In this document: one piece after another, positions 51,201 through 62,850 of the stretch
How the letters are laid out: each line of letters starts with the position of its first letter
Numbering within the stretch: the first letter of the stretch is position 1
Assembly: GCF_029227915.1 (NCBI RefSeq)
Contig: NC_079884.1
Coordinates: 30,692,001-30,756,000, forward strand
DNA: 64,000 nucleotides
Direction of reading: 5' to 3'
Source of the DNA: Hydractinia symbiolongicarpus
Taxonomy: Eukaryota; Cnidaria; Hydrozoa; Anthoathecata; Hydractiniidae
Translations under genes and position numbers: made by a program
The notes under the pieces: model-generated
What the model saw: only the letters and a program-made list of their open reading frames with translations
What the model was told of the DNA's origin: nothing
Database searches by the model: none

Positions 51201-52289
51201 TTTGATGAGACGCTGAATAAAAGAAGTTTAATCGACGGCAAACGAAAACCCGCCATTTCCCGTAAACCCCGGACTCGGCCCGTATAGTCGAATGTATACA
51301 AAGAAAGTACCCAGTGAGTGAAATCATTTCCCGAACGATTTTTTAAATTATTTTTTTCACCACAAAATCGCATGAGACTTGTAGTTTTCAAAAATGTTTT
51401 CATTTTTGCTGAGACGCTTAATGAAAGAGGTTTAATCGCCAGCAAACGAAAACCCGCGATTTCCCGTAAATCCCGGGTTTGGCCCGTATAGTCGAATGTA
51501 TACAAAGAAAGTACCCTGTGAGTAAACTCATTTCTAAAACGATTTTTTAAATTATCTTTTTACCATTAAAACGCATGAGACTTGTAATTTTCAAATATGT
51601 TTTCATTTTTGATGAGACGCTGAATAAAAGAAGTTTAATCGCCGGCAAACGAAAACCCGCCATTTCCCGTAAACACCGGACTCGGCCTGTATAGTCGAAT
51701 GTATACAAAGAAAGTGCCCAGGGAGTGAAATCATTTCCCGAACGATTTTTTAAATTATTTTTTTCACCACTAAAACGCATGAGACTTGTACTTTTCAAAA
51801 ATGTTTTCATTTTTGCTGAGACGCTTAATGAAAGAGGTTTAATCGCCAGCAAACAAAAACCCGCGATTTCCCGTAAATCCCGGGCTTGGCCCGTATAGTC
51901 GAATGTATACACAGAAAGTACCCTGTGAGTAAAGTCATTTCCAGAACGATTTTTTAAATTATTTTTCCACCACTAAAACGCATAAGACTTGTAGTTTACA
52001 AAAATTTTTTCATTTTTGATGAGACGCTGAATAAAAGAAGTTTAATCGCCGGCAAACGAAAACCCGCAATTTCCCGTAAATCCCGGGCTTGGCCCGTATA
52101 GTCAAAAAAATACAAAGAAAGTACCCAGAGAGTAAACTCATTTCCCGAATGATTTTTTAAATTATTTTGTCACCACTAAAACGCATGAGACTTGTGGTTT
52201 TTAAAAGTGTTTTCATTTTTGATGAGACGCTGAATAAAAGAAGTTTAATCGCCGGCAAACGCAAACCTGCGATTTCCCGTAAATCCCGG
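48263..52289. repeat. Satellite stretch with 3-mer-like spacing and right-hand monomer types
   Basis: About 20 monomers. A monomer with GTTTTGAAAAATG and GATGACACGC recurs at about 48539 and 49148, three monomers apart. From about 49.96 kb the GTGGTTTTCAAAAGTG / TTTTTGTTGAGACG monomer type becomes frequent. The longest open frame in the window (47887-48489, minus) overlaps the start of this stretch and is a chance frame through three monomers. Confidence 0.7.
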
Positions 52290-53507
52290 GCTTGGCCGTA
52301 TAGTCGAATGTATACAAAAAAAGTACCCAGGGAGTAAACTCATTTACCGAACGATTTTTTTAAATTATTTTTTCACCACTAAAACGCATGAGACTTGTAG
52401 TTTACAAAAATCTTTTCATTTTTGATGAGACGCTGAATAAAAGAAGTTTAATCGCCGGCAAACGAAAACCCGCGATTTCCCGTAAATCCCGGGCTTGGCC
52501 CGTATAGTCAAAAAATACAAAGAAAGTACCCAGTGAGTGAAATCATTTCCCGAAAGATTTTTTAAATTATTTTTTTCACCACAAAATCGCATGAGACTTG
52601 TAGTTTTCAAAAATGTTTTCATTTTTGCTGAGACGCTTAATGAAAGAAGTTTAATCGCCGGCAAACGAAAACCCGTGATTTCCCGTAAATCCCGGACTCG
52701 GCCCGTATAGTCAAAAGTATGCAAAGAAAGTACCCAGGGAGTAAACTCATTTCCCAAACGATTTTTTAAATTATTATTTCACCACTAAAGCCCATGAGAC
52801 TTGTAGTTTTTAAAAATGTTTTCATTTTTGATGACACGCTTAGTGAAAGTGGTTTAATCGCTGGCAAACGAAAACCCGCGATTTCCCGTAAATCCCGGGC
52901 TTGGCCCGTAAAGTCGAATGTATACAAAGAAAGTACCCTGTGAGTAAACTCATTTCCCGAACGATTTTTTAAATTATTTTGTCACCACTAAAACGCATGA
53001 GACTTGTAGTTTTCAAAAATGTTTTCATTTTTGCTGAGACGCTGAATAAAAGAAGTTTAATCGCCGGCAAACGAAAACCCGCGATTTCCCGTAAATCCCG
53101 GGCTTGGCCCGTATAGTCAAAAAAATACAAAGAAAGTACCCAGGGAGTAAACTCATTTTCCGAACGATTCTTTAAATTATTTTGTCACCACTAAAACGCA
53201 TGAGACTTGTGGTTTTCAAAAGTGTTTTAATTTTTGTTGAGACGCTGAATAAAAGAAGTTTAATAGCCGGCAAACGAAAACCCGCGATTTCCCGTAAATC
53301 CCGGGCTTGGCCCGTATAGTCGAATGTATACAAAGAAAGTACCCTGTGAGTAAACTCATTTCTAAAACGATTTTTTAAATTATCTTTTTACCACTAAAAC
53401 GCATGAGACTTGTAATTTTCAAAAATGTTTTCATTTTTGATGAGACGCTGAATAAAAGAAGTTTAATCGCCGGCAAACGAAAACCCGCCATTTCCCGTAA
53501 ACACCGG
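52290..53507. repeat. 6-monomer higher-order unit, 1,218 bp, copy 1
   Basis: Recurs 1,218 bp (6 x 203) downstream. Shared marks are the one-base-shorter GGCCGTATAG (52296 and 53514), TTACCGAACGATTTTTTTAAATT (52344 and 53562) and CACCACAAAATCGC (52576 and 53794). A diverged patch near 52800-52900 indicates local exchange. Confidence 0.8.
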
Positions 53508-54500
53508 ACTCGGCCGTATAGTCGAATGTATACATAAAAAGTACCCAGGGAGTAAACTCATTTACCGAACGATTTTTTTAAATTATTTTTTCACCACTAA
53601 AACGCATGAGACTTGTAGTTTACAAAAATCTTTTCATTTTTGATGAGACGCTGAATAAAAGAAGTTTAATCGCCGGCAAACGAAAACCCGCGATTTTCCG
53701 TAAATCCCGGGCTTGGCCCGTATAGTCAAAAAATACAAAGAAAGTACCCAGTGAGTGAAATCATTTCCCGAACGATTTTTTAAATTATTTTTTTCACCAC
53801 AAAATCGCATGAGACTTCTAGTTTTCAAAAATGTTTTCATTTTTGCTGAGACGCTTAATGAAAGAAGTTTAATCGCCGGCAAACGAAAACCCGTGATTTC
53901 CCGTAAATCCCGGACTCGGCCTGTATAGTCAAAAGTATGCAAAGAAAGTACCCAGGGAGTAAACTCATTTCCCAAACGATTTTTTAAATTATTATTACAC
54001 CGCTAAAGCCCATGAGACTTGTAGTTTTCAAAAATGTTTTCATTTTTGCTGAGACGCTTAATGAAAGAGGTTTAATCGCCAGCAAACGAAAACCCGCGAT
54101 TTCCCGTAAATCCCGGGCTTGGCCCGTATAGTCGAATGTATACAAAGAAAGTACCCTGTGAGTAAAGTCATTTCCAGAACGATTTTTTAAATTATTTTTC
54201 CACCACTAAAACGCAAAAGACTTGTAGTTTACAAAAATCTTTTCATTTTTGATGAGACGCTGAATAAAAGAAGTTTAATCGCCGGCAAACGAAAACCCGC
54301 GATTTCCCGTAAATCCCGGGCTTGGCCCGTATAGTCAAAAAAATACAAAGAAAGTACCCAGGGAGTAAACTCATTTTCCGAACGATTCTTTAAATTATTT
54401 TGTCACCACTAAAACGCATGAGACTTGTGGTTTTCAAAAGTGTTTTCATTTTTGTTGAGACGCTGAATAAAAGAAGTTTAATCGCCGGCAAACGAAAACC
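53508..54500. repeat. 6-monomer higher-order unit, copy 2 (interrupted by the inverted-monomer unit)
   Basis: Copy of 52290-53282. It differs at about 54000-54070 (GCTGAGACGCTTAATGAAAG where copy 1 has GATGACACGCTTAGTGAAAG). It leads directly into the 402-bp units that contain an inverted monomer. Confidence 0.78.
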
Positions 54501-54530
54501 CGCGATTTCCCGTAAATCCCGGGCTTGGCC

Positions 54531-54878
54531 CGTATAGTCGAATGTATACAAAGAAAGTATCCTGTGAGTAAACTCATTTCTAAAACGATTTTTTAAATTA
54601 TCTTTTTACCACTAAAACGCATGAGACTTGTAATTTTCAAAAATGTTTTCATTTTTGATGAGACGCTGAATAAAAGAAGTTTAATCGCCGGCAAACGAAA
54701 ACCCGCCATTTCAGGGTTAACGATTAAACCTCTTTCATTAAGCGTCTCAGCAAAAATGAAAACATTTTTGAAAACTACAAGTCTCATGCGTTTTAGTGGT
54801 GAAAAAAATAATTTAAAAAATCGTTCGGGAAATGATTTCACTCCCTGGGCACTTTCTTCGTATACATTTGACTATACG
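54531..54878. repeat. Long fold-back inverted repeat (arms about 157 bp, spacer 33 bp)
   Basis: The direct monomer 54531-54687 and the inverted one 54721-54878 are reverse complements over essentially their whole length, with about 20 differences by eye, and are separated by 54688-54720. Such a palindrome could extrude a cruciform or give hairpin RNA if transcribed. The same structure is repeated 402 bp downstream. Confidence 0.88.
54721..54878 (-). repeat. Inverted satellite monomer segment, 158 bp, copy 1
   Basis: From CGATTAAACC at 54721 to GACTATACG ending at 54878 the sequence is the reverse complement of a monomer (CGTATAGTC through GGTTTAATCG). Direct orientation resumes with TTTAATCTCCAGCAAAC. 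The inverted monomer is of the GTGAAATC / TTTTTGCTGAGACG class. To its left, after GCCATTTC, lie the bases AGGGTTAA, which do not match the normal continuation and may be junction filler. Confidence 0.95.
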
Positions 54879-54902
54879 TTTAATCTCCAGCAAACAAAAT
54901 CC

Positions 54903-55304
54903 CGCGATTTCCCGTAAATCCCGGGCTTGGCCCGTATAGTCGAATGTATACAAAGAAAGTATCCTGTGAGTAAACTCATTTCTAAAACGATTTTTTAAAT
55001 TATCTTTTTACCACTAAAACGCATGAGACTTGTAATTTTCAAAAATGTTTTCATTTTTGATGAGACGCTGAATAAAAGAAGTTTAATCGCCGGCAAACGA
55101 AAACCCGCCATTTCAGGGTTAACGATTAAACCTCTTTCATTAAGCGTCTCAGCAAAAATGAAAACATTTTTGAAAACTACAAGTCTCATGCGTTTTAGTG
55201 GTGAAAAAAATAATTTAAAAAATCGTTCGGGAAATGATTTCACTCCCTGGGCACTTTCTTTGTATACATTCGACTATACGTTTAATCTCCAGCAAACAAA
55301 AACC
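54903..55304. repeat. 402-bp unit with inverted monomer, copy 2
   Basis: Tandem copy of 54501-54902. By eye it differs at only a few bases, for example CTTTGTATACATTCGAC against CTTCGTATACATTTGAC inside the inverted part, so the duplication looks recent. Confidence 0.92.
55123..55280 (-). repeat. Inverted satellite monomer segment, 158 bp, copy 2
   Basis: Same break points as 54721-54878, shifted by 402 bp: GCCATTTCAGGGTTAA then CGATTAAACC on the left, GACTATACG then TTTAATCTCCAGC on the right. With the preceding direct monomer it forms a second fold-back. Confidence 0.95.
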
Positions 55305-57978
55305 CGCAATTTCCCGTAAATCCCGGGCTTGGCCCGTATAGTCGAATGTATACAAAGAAAGTACCCTGTGAGTAAAGTCATTTCCAGAACGATTTTTTAA
55401 ATTATTTTTCCACCACTAAAACGCATAAGACTTGTAGTTTACAAAAAATTTTTCATTTTTGATGAGACGCTGAATAAAAGAAGTTTAATCGCCGGCAAAC
55501 GAAAACCCGCAATTTCCCGTAAATCCCGGGCTTGGCCCGTATAGTCAAAAAAATACAAAGAAAGTACCCAGAGAGTAAACTCATTTCCCGAATGATTTTT
55601 TAAATTATTTTGTCACCACTAAAACGCATGAGACTTGTGGTTTTTAAAAGTGTTTTCATTTTTGATGAGACGCTGAATAAAAGAAGTTTAATCGCCGGCA
55701 AACGCAAACCTGCGATTTCCCGTAAATCCCGGGCTTGGCCGTATAGTCGAATGTATACAAAAAAAGTACCCAGGGAGTAAACTCATTTACCGAACGATTT
55801 TTTTAAATTATTTTTTCAACACTAAAACGCATAAGACTTGTAGTTTACAAAAAATTTTTCATTTTTGATGAGACGCTGAATAAAAGAAGTTTAATCGCCG
55901 GCAAACGAAAACCCGCAATTTCCCGTAAATCCCGGGCTTGGCCCGTATAGTCAAAAAAATACAAAGAAAGTACCCAGAGAGTAAACTCATTTCCCGAATG
56001 ATTTTTTAAATTATTTTGTCACCACTAAAACGCATGAGACTTGTGGTTTTTAAAAGTGTTTTCATTTTTGATGAGACGCTGAATAAAAGAAGTTTAATCG
56101 CCGGCAAACGCAAACCTGCGATTTCCCGTAAATCCCGGGCTTGGCCGTATAGTCGAATGTATACAAAAAAAGTACCCAGGGAGTAAACTCATTTACCGAA
56201 CGATTTTTTAAAATTATTTTTTCAACACTAAAACGCATGAGACTTGTAGTTTACAAAAATCTTTTCATTTTTGATGAGACGCTGAATAAAAGAAGTTTAA
56301 TCGCCGGCAAACGAAAACCCGCGATTTCCCGTAAATCCCGGGCTTGGCCCGTATAGTCAAAAAATACAAAGAAAGTACCGAGTGAGTGAAATCATTTCCC
56401 GAACGATTTTTTAAATTATTTTTTTCACCACAAAATCGCATGAGACTTGTAGTTTTCAAAAATGTTTTCATTTTTGCTGAGACGCTTAATGAAAGAAGTT
56501 TAATCGCCGGCAAACGAAAACCCGTGATTTCCCGTAAATCCCGGACTCGGCCCGTATAGTCAAAAGTATGCAAAGAAAGTACCCAGGGAGTAAACTCATT
56601 TCCCAAACGATTTTTTAAATTATTATTACACCACTAAAGCCCATGAGACTTGTAGTTTTCAAAAATGTTTTCATTTTTGCTGAGACGCTTAATGAAAGAG
56701 GTTTAATCGCCAGCAAACGAAAACCCGCGATTTCCCGTAAATCCCAGGCTTGGCCCGTATAGTCGAATGTATACAAAGAAAGTACCCTGTGAGTAAAGTC
56801 ATTTCCAGAAAGATTTTTTAAATTATTTTTCCACCACTAAAACGCATAAGACTTGTAGTTTACAAAAATCTTTTCATTTTTGATGAGACGCTGAATAAAA
56901 GAATTTTAATCGCCGGCAAACGAAAACCCGCGATTTCCCGTAAATCCCGGGCTTGGCCCGTATAGTCAAAAAAATACAAAGAAAGTACCCAGGGAGTAAA
57001 CTCATTTTCCGAACGATTCTTTCAATTATTTTGTCACCACTAAAACGCATGAGACTTGTGGTTTTCAAAAGTGTTTTCATTTTTGTTGAGACGCTGAATA
57101 AAAGAAGTTTAATCGCCGGCAAACGAAAACCCGCGATTTCCCGTAAATCCCGGGCTTGGCCCGTATAGTCGAATGTATACAAAGAAAGTACCCTGTGAGT
57201 AAACTCATTTCTAAAACGATTTTTTAAATTATCTTTTTACCACTAAAACGCATGAGACTTTTAATTTTCAAAAATGTTTTCATTTTTGATGAGACGCTGA
57301 ATAAAAGAAGTTTAATCGCCGGCAAACGAAAACCCGTGATTTCCCGTAAATCCCGGACTCGGCCCGTATAGTCAAAAGTATGCAAAGAAAGTACCCAGGG
57401 AGTAAACTCATTTCCCAAACGATTTTTTAAATTATTATTACACCACTAAAGCCCATGAGACTTGTAGTTTTCAAAAATGTTTTCATTTTTGCTGAGACGC
57501 TTAATGAAAGAGGTTTAATCGCCGGCAAACGAAAACCCGCGATTTCCCGTAAATCCCGGGCTTGGCCCGTAGAGTCGAATGTATACAAAGAAAGTACCCT
57601 GTGAGTAAAGTCATTTCCAGAACGATTTTTTAAATTATTTTTCCACCACTAAAACGCATAAGACTTGTAGTTTACAAAAATCTTTTCATTTTTGATGAGA
57701 CGCTGAATAAAAGAAGTTTAATCGCCGGCAAACGAAAACCCGTGATTTCCCGTAAATCCCGGGCTTGGCCCGTATAGTCAAAAAAATACAAAGAAAGTAC
57801 CCAGGGAGTAAACTCATTTTCCGAACGATTCTTTAAATTATTTTATCACCACTAAAACCCATGAGACTTGTGGTTTTCAAAATTGTTTTAATTTTTGTTG
57901 AGACGCTGAATAAAAGAAGTTTAATCGCCGGCAAACGAAAACCCGCGATTTCCCGTAAATCCCGGGCTTGGCCCGTAT
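55305..57978. repeat. Satellite stretch with a 406-bp dimer duplication
   Basis: About 13 direct monomers. A two-monomer unit at about 55419-55824 is repeated at 55825-56230, sharing ACAAAAAATTTTTC (55441 and 55847), GTACCCAGAGAG, CCGAATGATT and the one-base-short GGCCGTATAG. From about 56.2 kb the order resembles the 6-mer block at 52.3-54.5 kb. No non-satellite sequence is present. Confidence 0.75.
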
Positions 57979-60414
57979 AGTCGAATGTATACAAAGAAAG
58001 TACCCTGTGAGTAAACTCATTTCTAAAACGATTTTTTAAATTATCTTTTTACCACTAAAACGCATGAGACTTGTAATTTTCAAAAATGTTTTCATTTTTG
58101 ATGAGACGCTGAATAAAAGAAGTTTAATCGCCGGCAAACGAAAACCCGCCATTTCCCGTAAACACCGGACTCGGCCTGTATAGTCGAATGTATACAAAGA
58201 AAGTGCCCAGGGAGTGAAATCATTTCCCGAACGATTTTTTAAATTATTTTTTTCACCACTAAAACGCATGAGACTTGTAGTTTTCAAAAATGTTTTCATT
58301 TTTGCTGAGACGCTTAATGAAAGAGGTTTAATCGCCAGCAAACAAAAACCCGCGATTTCCCGTAAATCCCGGGCTTGGCCCGTATAGTCAAAAAAATACA
58401 AAGAAAGTACCCAGAGAGTAAACTCATTTCCCGAATGATTTTTTAAATTATTTTGTCACCACTAAAACGCATGAGACTTGTGGTTTTTAAAAGTGTTTTC
58501 ATTTTTGATGAGACGCTGAATAAAAGAAGTTTAATCGCCGGCAAACGCAAACCTGCGATTTCCCGTAAATCCCGGGCTTGGCCGTATAGTCGAATGTATA
58601 CAAAAAAAGTACCCAGGGAGTAAACTCATTTACCGAACGATTTTTTTAAATTATTTTTTCACCACTAAAACGCATGAGACTTGTAGTTTACAAAAATATT
58701 TTCATTTTTGATGAGACGCTAAATAAAAGAAGTTTAATCGCCGGCAAACGAAAACCCGCGATTTCCCGTAAATCCCGGGCTTGGCCCTTATAGTCAAAAA
58801 ATACAAAGAAAGTACCCAGGGAGTAAACTCATTTTCCGAACGATTCTTTAAATTATTTTGTCACCACTAAAACGCATGAGACTTGTGGTTTTCAAAAGTG
58901 TTTTCATTTTTGATGAGACGCTGAATAAAAGAAGTTTAATCGCCGGCAAACGAAATCCCGCGATTTCCCGTAAATCCCGGGCTTGGCCCGTATAGTCAAA
59001 AAAATACAAAGAAAGTACCCAGGGAGTAAACTCATTTACCGAACGATTTTTTAATTTATTTTGTCACCACTAAAACGCATGAGACTTGTGGTTTTCAAAA
59101 GTGTTTTCATTTTTGTTGAGACGCTGAATGAAAGAAGTTTAATCGCCGGCAAACGAAAACCCGCCATTTCCCGTAAATCCCGGTCTTGGCCCGTATTGTC
59201 GAATGTATACAAAGAAAGTACCCTGTGAGTAAACTCATTTCTAAAACGATTTTTTAAATTATCTTTTTACCACTAAAACGCATGAGACTTGTAATTATCA
59301 AAAATGTTTTCATTTTTGATGAGACGCTGAATAAAAGAAATTTAATCGCCGGCAAACGAAAACCCGCGATTTCCCGTAAACCCTGGACTCGGCCCGTATA
59401 GTCGAATGTATACAAAGAAAGTACCCAGGGAGTAAACTCATTTCCCAAACGATTTTTTAAATTTTTATTTCACCACTAAAGCCCATGAGACTTGTAGTTT
59501 TGAAAAATGTTTTCATTTTTGATGACACGCTTAATGAAAGTGGTTTAATCGCTGGCAAACGAAAACCCGCGATTTCACGTAAATCCCGGGCTTGGCCCGT
59601 ATAGTCAAAAAAATACAAAGAAAGTACCCAGGGAGTAAACTCATTTACCGAACGATTTTTTAATTTATTTTGTCACCACTAAAACGCATGAGACTTGTGG
59701 TTTTCAAAAGTGTTTTCATTTTTGTTGAGACGCTGAATAAAAGAAGTTTAATCGCCGGCAAACGAAAACCCGCCATTTCCCGTAAATCCCGGGCTTGGCC
59801 CGTATTGTCGAATATATACAAAGAAAGTACCCTGTGAGTAAACTCATTTCTAAAACGATTTTTTAAATTATCTTTTTACCACTAAAACGCATGAGACTTG
59901 TAATTTTCAAAAATGTTTTCATTTTTGATGAGACGCTGAATAAAAGAAATTTAATCGCCGGCAAACAAAAACCCGCGATTTCCCGTAAACCCCGGACTCG
60001 GCCCGTATAGTCGAATGTATACAAAGAAAGTACCCAGGGAGTAAACTCATTTTCCGAACGATTCTTTAAATTATTTTGTCACCACTAAAACGCATGAGAC
60101 TTGTGGTTTTCAAAAGTGTTTTCATTTTTGTTGAGACGCTGAATAAAAGAAGTTTAATCGCCGGCAAACGAAAACCTGCGATTTCCCGTAAATCCCGGGC
60201 TTGGTCCGTATTGTCGAATGTATGCAAAGAAAGTACCCAGGGAGTAAACTCATTTCCCAAACGATTTTTTAAATTATTATTTCACCACTAAAGCCCATGA
60301 GACTTGTAGTTTTGAAAAATGTTTTCATTTTTGATGACACGCTTAATGAAAGTGGTTTAATCGCTGGCAAACGAAAACCCGCGATTTCACGTAAATCCCG
60401 GGCTTGGCCCGTAC
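57979..60414. repeat. 12-monomer spaced unit, 2,436 bp, copy 1
   Basis: The first 1.45 kb (57979 to about 59430) recurs at 60415-61866 at a shift of 2,436 bp (12 x 203). It includes GTGCCCAGGGAGTGAAATC (58203 and 60639), CCGAATGATT and the one-base-short GGCCGTATAG. The rest of the unit, with GATTTCACG and TACCGAACGATTTTTTAATTT monomers, is reordered in the next copy. Confidence 0.8.
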
Positions 60415-62850
60415 AGTCGAATGTATACAAAGAAAGTACCCTGTGAGTAAACTCATTTCTAAAACGATTTTTTAAATTATCTTTTTACCACTAAAACACA
60501 TGAGACTTGTAATTTTCAAAAATGTTTTCATTTTTGATGAGACGCTGAATAAAAGAAGTTTAATCGCCGGCAAACGAAAACCCGCCATTTCCCGTAAACA
60601 CCGGACTCGGCCTGTATAGTCGAATGTATACAAAGAAAGTGCCCAGGGAGTGAAATCATTTCCCGAACGATTTTTTAAATTATTTTTTTCACCACTAAAA
60701 CGCATGAGACTTGTAGTTTTCAAAAATGTTTTCATTTTTGCTGAGACGCTTAATGAAAGAGGTTTAATCGCCAGCAAACAAAAACCCGCGATTTCCCGTA
60801 AATCCCGGGCTTGGCCCGTATAGTCAAAAAAATACAAAGAAAGTACCCAGAGAGTAAACTCATTTCCCGAATGATTTTTTAAATTATTTTGTCACCACTA
60901 AAACGCATGAGACTTGTGGTTTTTAAAAGTGTTTTCATTTTTGATGAGACGCTGAATAAAAGAAGTTTAATCGCCGGCAAACGCAAACCTGCGATTTCCC
61001 GTAAATCCCGGGCTTGGCCGTATAGTCGAATGTATACAAAAAAAGTACCCAGGGAGTAAACTCATTTACCGAACGATTTTTTTAAATTATTTTTTCACCA
61101 CTAAAACGCATGAGACTTGTAGTTTACAAAAATATTTTCATTTTTGATGAGACGCTAAATAAAAGAAGTTTAATCGCCGGCAAACGAAAACCCGCGATTT
61201 CCCGTAAATCCCGGGCTTGGCCCGTATAGTCAAAAAATACAAAGAAAGTACCCAGGGAGTAAACTCATTTTCCGAACGATTCTTTAAATTATTTTGTCAC
61301 CACTAAAACGCATGAGACTTGTGGTTTTCAAAAGTGTTTTCATTTTTGATGAGACGCTGAATAAAAGAAGTTTAATCGCCGGCAAACGAAATCCCGCGAT
61401 TTCCCGTAAATCCCGGGCTTGGCCCGTATAGTCAAAAAAATACAAAGAAAGTACCCAGGGAGTAAACTCATTTTCCGAACGATTTTTTAATTTATTTTGT
61501 CACCACTAAAACGCATGAGACTTGTGGTTTTCAAAAGTGTTTTCATTTTTGTTGAGACGCTGAATGAAAGAAGTTTAATCGCCGGCAAACGAAAACCCGC
61601 CATTTCCCGTAAATCCCGGGCTTGGCCCGTATTGTCGAATGTATACAAAGAAAGTACCCTGTGAGTAAACTCATTTCTAAAACGATTTTTTAAATTATCT
61701 TTTTACCACTAAAACGCATGAGACTTGTAATTTTCAAAAATGTTTTCATTTTTGATGAGACGCTGAATAAAAGAAATTTAATCGCCGGCAAACGAAAACC
61801 CGCGATTTCCCGTAAACCCCGGACTCGGCCCGTATAGTCGAATGTATACAAAGAAAGTACCCAGGGAGTAAACTTATTTTCCGAACGATTCTTTAAATTA
61901 TTTTGTCACCACTAAAACGCATGAGACTTGTGGTTTTCAAAAGTGTTTTCATTTTTGTTGAGACGCTGAATAAAAGAAGTTTAATCGCCGGCAAACGAAA
62001 ACCCGCGATTTCCCGTAAATCCCGGGCTTGGCCCGTATTGTCGAATGTATGCAAAGAAAGTACCCAGGGAGTAAACTCATTTCCCAAACGATTTTTTAAA
62101 TTATTATTTCACCACTAAAGCCCATGAGACTTGTAGTTTTGAAAAATGTTTTCATTTTTGATGACACGCTTAATGAAAGTGGTTTAATCGCTGGCAAACG
62201 AAAACCCGCGATTTCACGTAAATCCCGGGCTTGGCCCGTATAGTCAAAAAAATACAAAGAAAGTACCCAGGGAGTAAACTCATTTACCGAACGATTTTTT
62301 AATTTATTTTGTCACCACTAAAACGCATGAGACTTGTGGTTTTCAAAAGTGTTTTCATTTTTGTTGAGACGCTGAATAAAAGAAGTTTAATCGCCGGCAA
62401 ACGAAAACCCGCCATTTCCCGTAAATCCCGGGCTTGGCCCGTATTGTCGAATGTATACAAAGAAAGTACCCTGTGAGTAAACTCATTTCTGAAACGATTT
62501 TTTAAATTATCTTTTTACCACTAAGACGCATGAGACTTGTAATTTTCAAAAATGTTTTCATTTTTGATGAGACGCTGAATAAAAGAAATTTAATCGCCGG
62601 CAAACAAAAACCCGCGATTTCCCGTAAACCCCGGACTCGGCCCGTATAGTCGAATGTTTACAAAGAAAGTACCCAGGGAGTAAACTCATTTTCCGAACGA
62701 TTCTTTAAATTATTTTGTCACCACTAAAACGCATGAGACTTGTGGTTTTCAAAAGTGTTTTCATTTTTGTTGAGACGCTGAATAAAAGAAGTTTAATCGC
62801 CGGCAAACGAAAACCCGCGATTTCCCGTAAATCCCGGGCTTGGCCCGTAT
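60415..62850. repeat. 12-monomer spaced unit, 2,436 bp, copy 2
   Basis: Matches copy 1 for its first 1.45 kb. After about 61866 it follows a different monomer order, with segments at 61893 and 62705 that are copies of 60066 (shifts 1,827 and 812 bp). This is a mosaic rather than a clean unit. Confidence 0.78.

Larger units (their letters stand above)
54501..54902. repeat. 402-bp unit with inverted monomer, copy 1
   Basis: Holds one direct monomer followed by an inverted one, and repeats in tandem with a 402-bp period (two monomers less 4 bp). Both copies have the private GTATCCTGTGAG variant (54557 and 54959) and the same break sequences, so the inversion occurred once and was then duplicated. 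Confidence 0.92.

Noticed and set aside
54501-55304. Inverted segment as a transposable element with terminal inverted repeats
   Set aside because: The sequence inside is ordinary monomer in reverse orientation, with no transposase, no target-site duplication and no distinct termini.
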